NCBI GenBank assembly: GCA_963169175.1
Contig: CAUJFK010000041.1
Coordinates: forward strand, 1-6,991
Origin: Acidobacteriota bacterium
GTDB taxonomy: Bacteria; Acidobacteriota; Blastocatellia; Pyrinomonadales; Pyrinomonadaceae
Reading direction: 5' to 3'
DNA length: 6,991 nucleotides
A program made the translations under genes and the position numbers. Positions within the stretch are counted from its first letter, which is position 1, and every line of letters begins with the position of its first letter. A model generated the notes under the pieces. That model was not told where the DNA came from. It saw nothing but the letters and a program-made list of their open reading frames with translations, and ran no database searches. Below, in pieces: positions 5,564-6,991 of the stretch.

Positions 5564-6718
5564 ATGTTCAACCGAATCGATGACCTTTTGCGCATGGCGA
5601 TGAGCTTTGGATCGTCGGACCTGCATTTGCGCGCCGGGGCGGTTCCGGTGATCAGGGTAAACGGCGAGCTGCGGCCTTTGGAGGGTGTCGCGAAGCTGTC
5701 GCAGGACGAGACGTTGGAGATGGCATTTTCGATGATGTCGAACCGGCAAAAGCAGCATTTTAAGGAAGTTTTTGAGGTCGATATCGGATATGGAGTGACG
5801 GGGCTGGGGCGATTTCGCGTAAATATCTTTCAACAGCGGAATTCGATCGGCATCGTCGCGCGTGTTATTTCGGACACGATCAAGAATTTTACCGAACTCG
5901 GCCTGCCGCCCATTCTGCAGAAGATCGCGGAGGAAAACCGCGGACTCATTCTGGTCACAGGCACGACAGGCTCGGGTAAATCAACGACGCTCGCCGCTAT
6001 TGTTGATTCGATAAACCAGGCCAGAAATTGCCATATCGTCACCATCGAAGACCCGATCGAGTTTCTGCATAAAGATAAAGAATCGTTTGTCACGCAGCGT
6101 GAGGTCGATGTCGATACGCGATCATTTGCCGAGGCCCTGCGAGGTTCGCTGCGGCAAGACCCCGACGTTATCCTCGTCGGCGAAATGCGCGATCTCGAAA
6201 CGATTGAAACAGCTTTGGTTGCCGCTGAAACAGGCCATTTGGTTTTATCCACGCTGCATACGTTGGACGCGCAGGAAACGTTGACGCGAATTCTGTCAGC
6301 CTTTCCGCCGTTTCAGCAAAAATCGATCCGGATCCAACTGGCCGGTTTGCTAAAAGCTGTTGTTTCGCAGCGTCTGATGAAGTCGGCCGTGACACACAGC
6401 CGCGTCCCGGCCGTCGAGGTAATGATCTCGACGCCGCTGATCCGCGATTATATTCTGCACGAAGACAAAACGCCGTCGATCCGCGACGCCATCGCCGCCG
6501 GCACGTCGCAATACGGCATGCAGACGTTCGATCAATCGCTGTTCTATCTATATCAATCGGGCCTTATCTCGCTCGAAGAAGCACTGCGTGGTTCGACCAA
6601 CCCGGACGAATTCCGCCTACGGCTGGCCGGCATACAAAATACGTCGAATATCGCCCGCGAAGAGATGGAAAAGCTGGGCGGACTCACGAGCGTAACTGAC
6701 ATGATCACGCGAATGTAA
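5564..6718 (+). CDS. pilT: Type IV pilus retraction ATPase PilT
   Basis: PilT is a hexameric cytoplasmic ATPase at the base of the type IV pilus that drives pilin removal and pilus retraction (twitching, DNA uptake, surface sensing). The 384-residue product is full length; PilT proteins usually have ~345-390. Residues 1-100 form the PAS-like N-terminal domain with the SSDLHL..G..P..R..G.L motif (17-38). The RecA-like domain carries Walker A GTTGSGKST (133-141), the Asp box IVTIEDPIEF (158-167), Walker B DVILVGEMRD (201-210) with E207, and the His box HLVLSTLHT (225-233). GMQTFDQSL (318-326) is a typical PilT C-terminal motif. The last ~25 residues (NIAREEMEKLGG...) form an extra helical tail, so a PilU-like paralogue is possible. 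No pilB, pilC or pilin gene is in the window. The ATG has no clear Shine-Dalgarno. Confidence 0.96.
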   Translation: MFNRIDDLLRMAMSFGSSDLHLRAGAVPVIRVNGELRPLEGVAKLSQDETLEMAFSMMSNRQKQHFKEVFEVDIGYGVTGLGRFRVNIFQQRNSIGIVARVISDTIKNFTELGLPPILQKIAEENRGLILVTGTTGSGKSTTLAAIVDSINQARNCHIVTIEDPIEFLHKDKESFVTQREVDVDTRSFAEALRGSLRQDPDVILVGEMRDLETIETALVAAETGHLVLSTLHTLDAQETLTRILSAFPPFQQKSIRIQLAGLLKAVVSQRLMKSAVTHSRVPAVEVMISTPLIRDYILHEDKTPSIRDAIAAGTSQYGMQTFDQSLFYLYQSGLISLEEALRGSTNPDEFRLRLAGIQNTSNIAREEMEKLGGLTSVTDMITRM

Positions 6719-6753
6719 CGGCAGACCCAATCCGATATCCGTGTGATCTGTGA

Positions 6754-6780
6754 GGCCGCAGCCACCAGCGGCCCCATTTT
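6754..6780 (+). terminator. Possible intrinsic terminator of pilT
   Basis: GGCCGC (6754-6759) pairs with GCGGCC (6768-6773) around an 8-nt loop, followed by CCCATTTT. It starts 35 nt after the pilT stop. The stem is GC-rich but only 6 bp, and the T-run is short and displaced by four bases, so efficiency is doubtful. Confidence 0.4.
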
Positions 6781-6958
6781 CTTGCCGATCAAACACGTCG
6801 AACATGATCTTGCAATGCCGTTTCGCGACTGCGATATCTGGACTGTCGGTCAAAATGACGCGAACCGCAAGATTCCTGATCTATTGAGGGTTCTTGCACC
6901 CGGCAGTGTCCTGTTCTTGTGGTGCTGACGTTTACTTTACGTCTCCTTGCGTGCCTGG

Positions 6959-6983
6959 CGGGCTTTGTGTGAGGTAAAGCCCG
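6959..6983. repeat. 8-bp perfect hairpin near the window edge, possible terminator
   Basis: CGGGCTTT (6959-6966) pairs with AAAGCCCG (6976-6983) around a 9-nt loop and is followed on the plus strand by GTTTCCC. A smaller GACGT/ACGTC stem (6927-6931, 6939-6943) lies just before it. The run between pilT and the window end has no convincing gene. This stem could end pilT read-through or a gene arriving from the right on the minus strand. Confidence 0.4.
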
Positions 6984-6991
6984 GTTTCCCG

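Noticed and set aside
5402..6252. Minus-strand ORFs (143 and 140 residues) opposite pilT
   Set aside because: They are antisense shadows of the highly conserved pilT frame.
6743..6928. Plus-strand 61-residue ORF after pilT
   Set aside because: It has a GTG start with no ribosome site, overlaps the terminator-like hairpin, and shows no motif.
1..6991. tRNA, rRNA, CRISPR array or defence system
   Set aside because: No cloverleaf-like tRNA, no regularly spaced short direct repeats apart from coding repeats, and no Cas, nuclease or toxin motifs were seen on either strand.

Overview
The window most likely comes from an Acidobacteriota genome, probably near Blastocatellia/Pyrinomonadales. This rests on a very large secreted protein joining Calx-beta domains to FG-GAP/VCBS-type repeats, a PilT of the type common in that phylum, moderate GC content, and sparse gene packing with weak Shine-Dalgarno sites. 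The assignment comes from family recognition, not a database search.

Layout: (1) 1-2990, minus strand: the 5' 996 codons of one very large gene whose 3' end lies outside the window. It has a signal peptide, six Calx-beta domains arranged as three A+B pairs, a 37-residue Pro/Thr linker inserted inside the first pair, and the first five of a series of ~44-45-residue aspartate-rich repeats. (2) 2991-3681: intergenic DNA. It holds a possible tiny minus-strand ORF and a 399-bp element (3217-3615) with 54-bp terminal inverted repeats (outer 18 bp perfect) and an internal palindrome, most simply a MITE or other non-autonomous IS relic. (3) 3682-4002, plus strand: a 106-residue Rossmann-fold protein that looks internally deleted, with the nucleotide-binding N-terminus joined directly to what resembles the family's C-terminus. 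(4) 4012-4995, plus strand: two small multi-span membrane proteins, with the stop of the first touching the start of the second and a strong Shine-Dalgarno inside the first. (5) 4996-5563: a 568-bp stretch without a convincing gene, holding hairpins and a possible promoter. (6) 5564-6718, plus strand: a complete PilT-type type IV pilus retraction ATPase. (7) 6719-6991: a weak terminator-like hairpin after pilT and a stronger 8-bp-stem hairpin near the window edge, with no gene recognised.

The large secreted repeat protein and PilT are both linked to the cell surface, but they are about 2.6 kb apart on opposite strands and nothing shows that they are co-regulated. The middle block (MITE-like element, shrunken oxidoreductase, two-gene membrane cassette) looks like accessory DNA between more stable neighbours. 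I see no RNA genes, CRISPR array, intact transposase or defence system.
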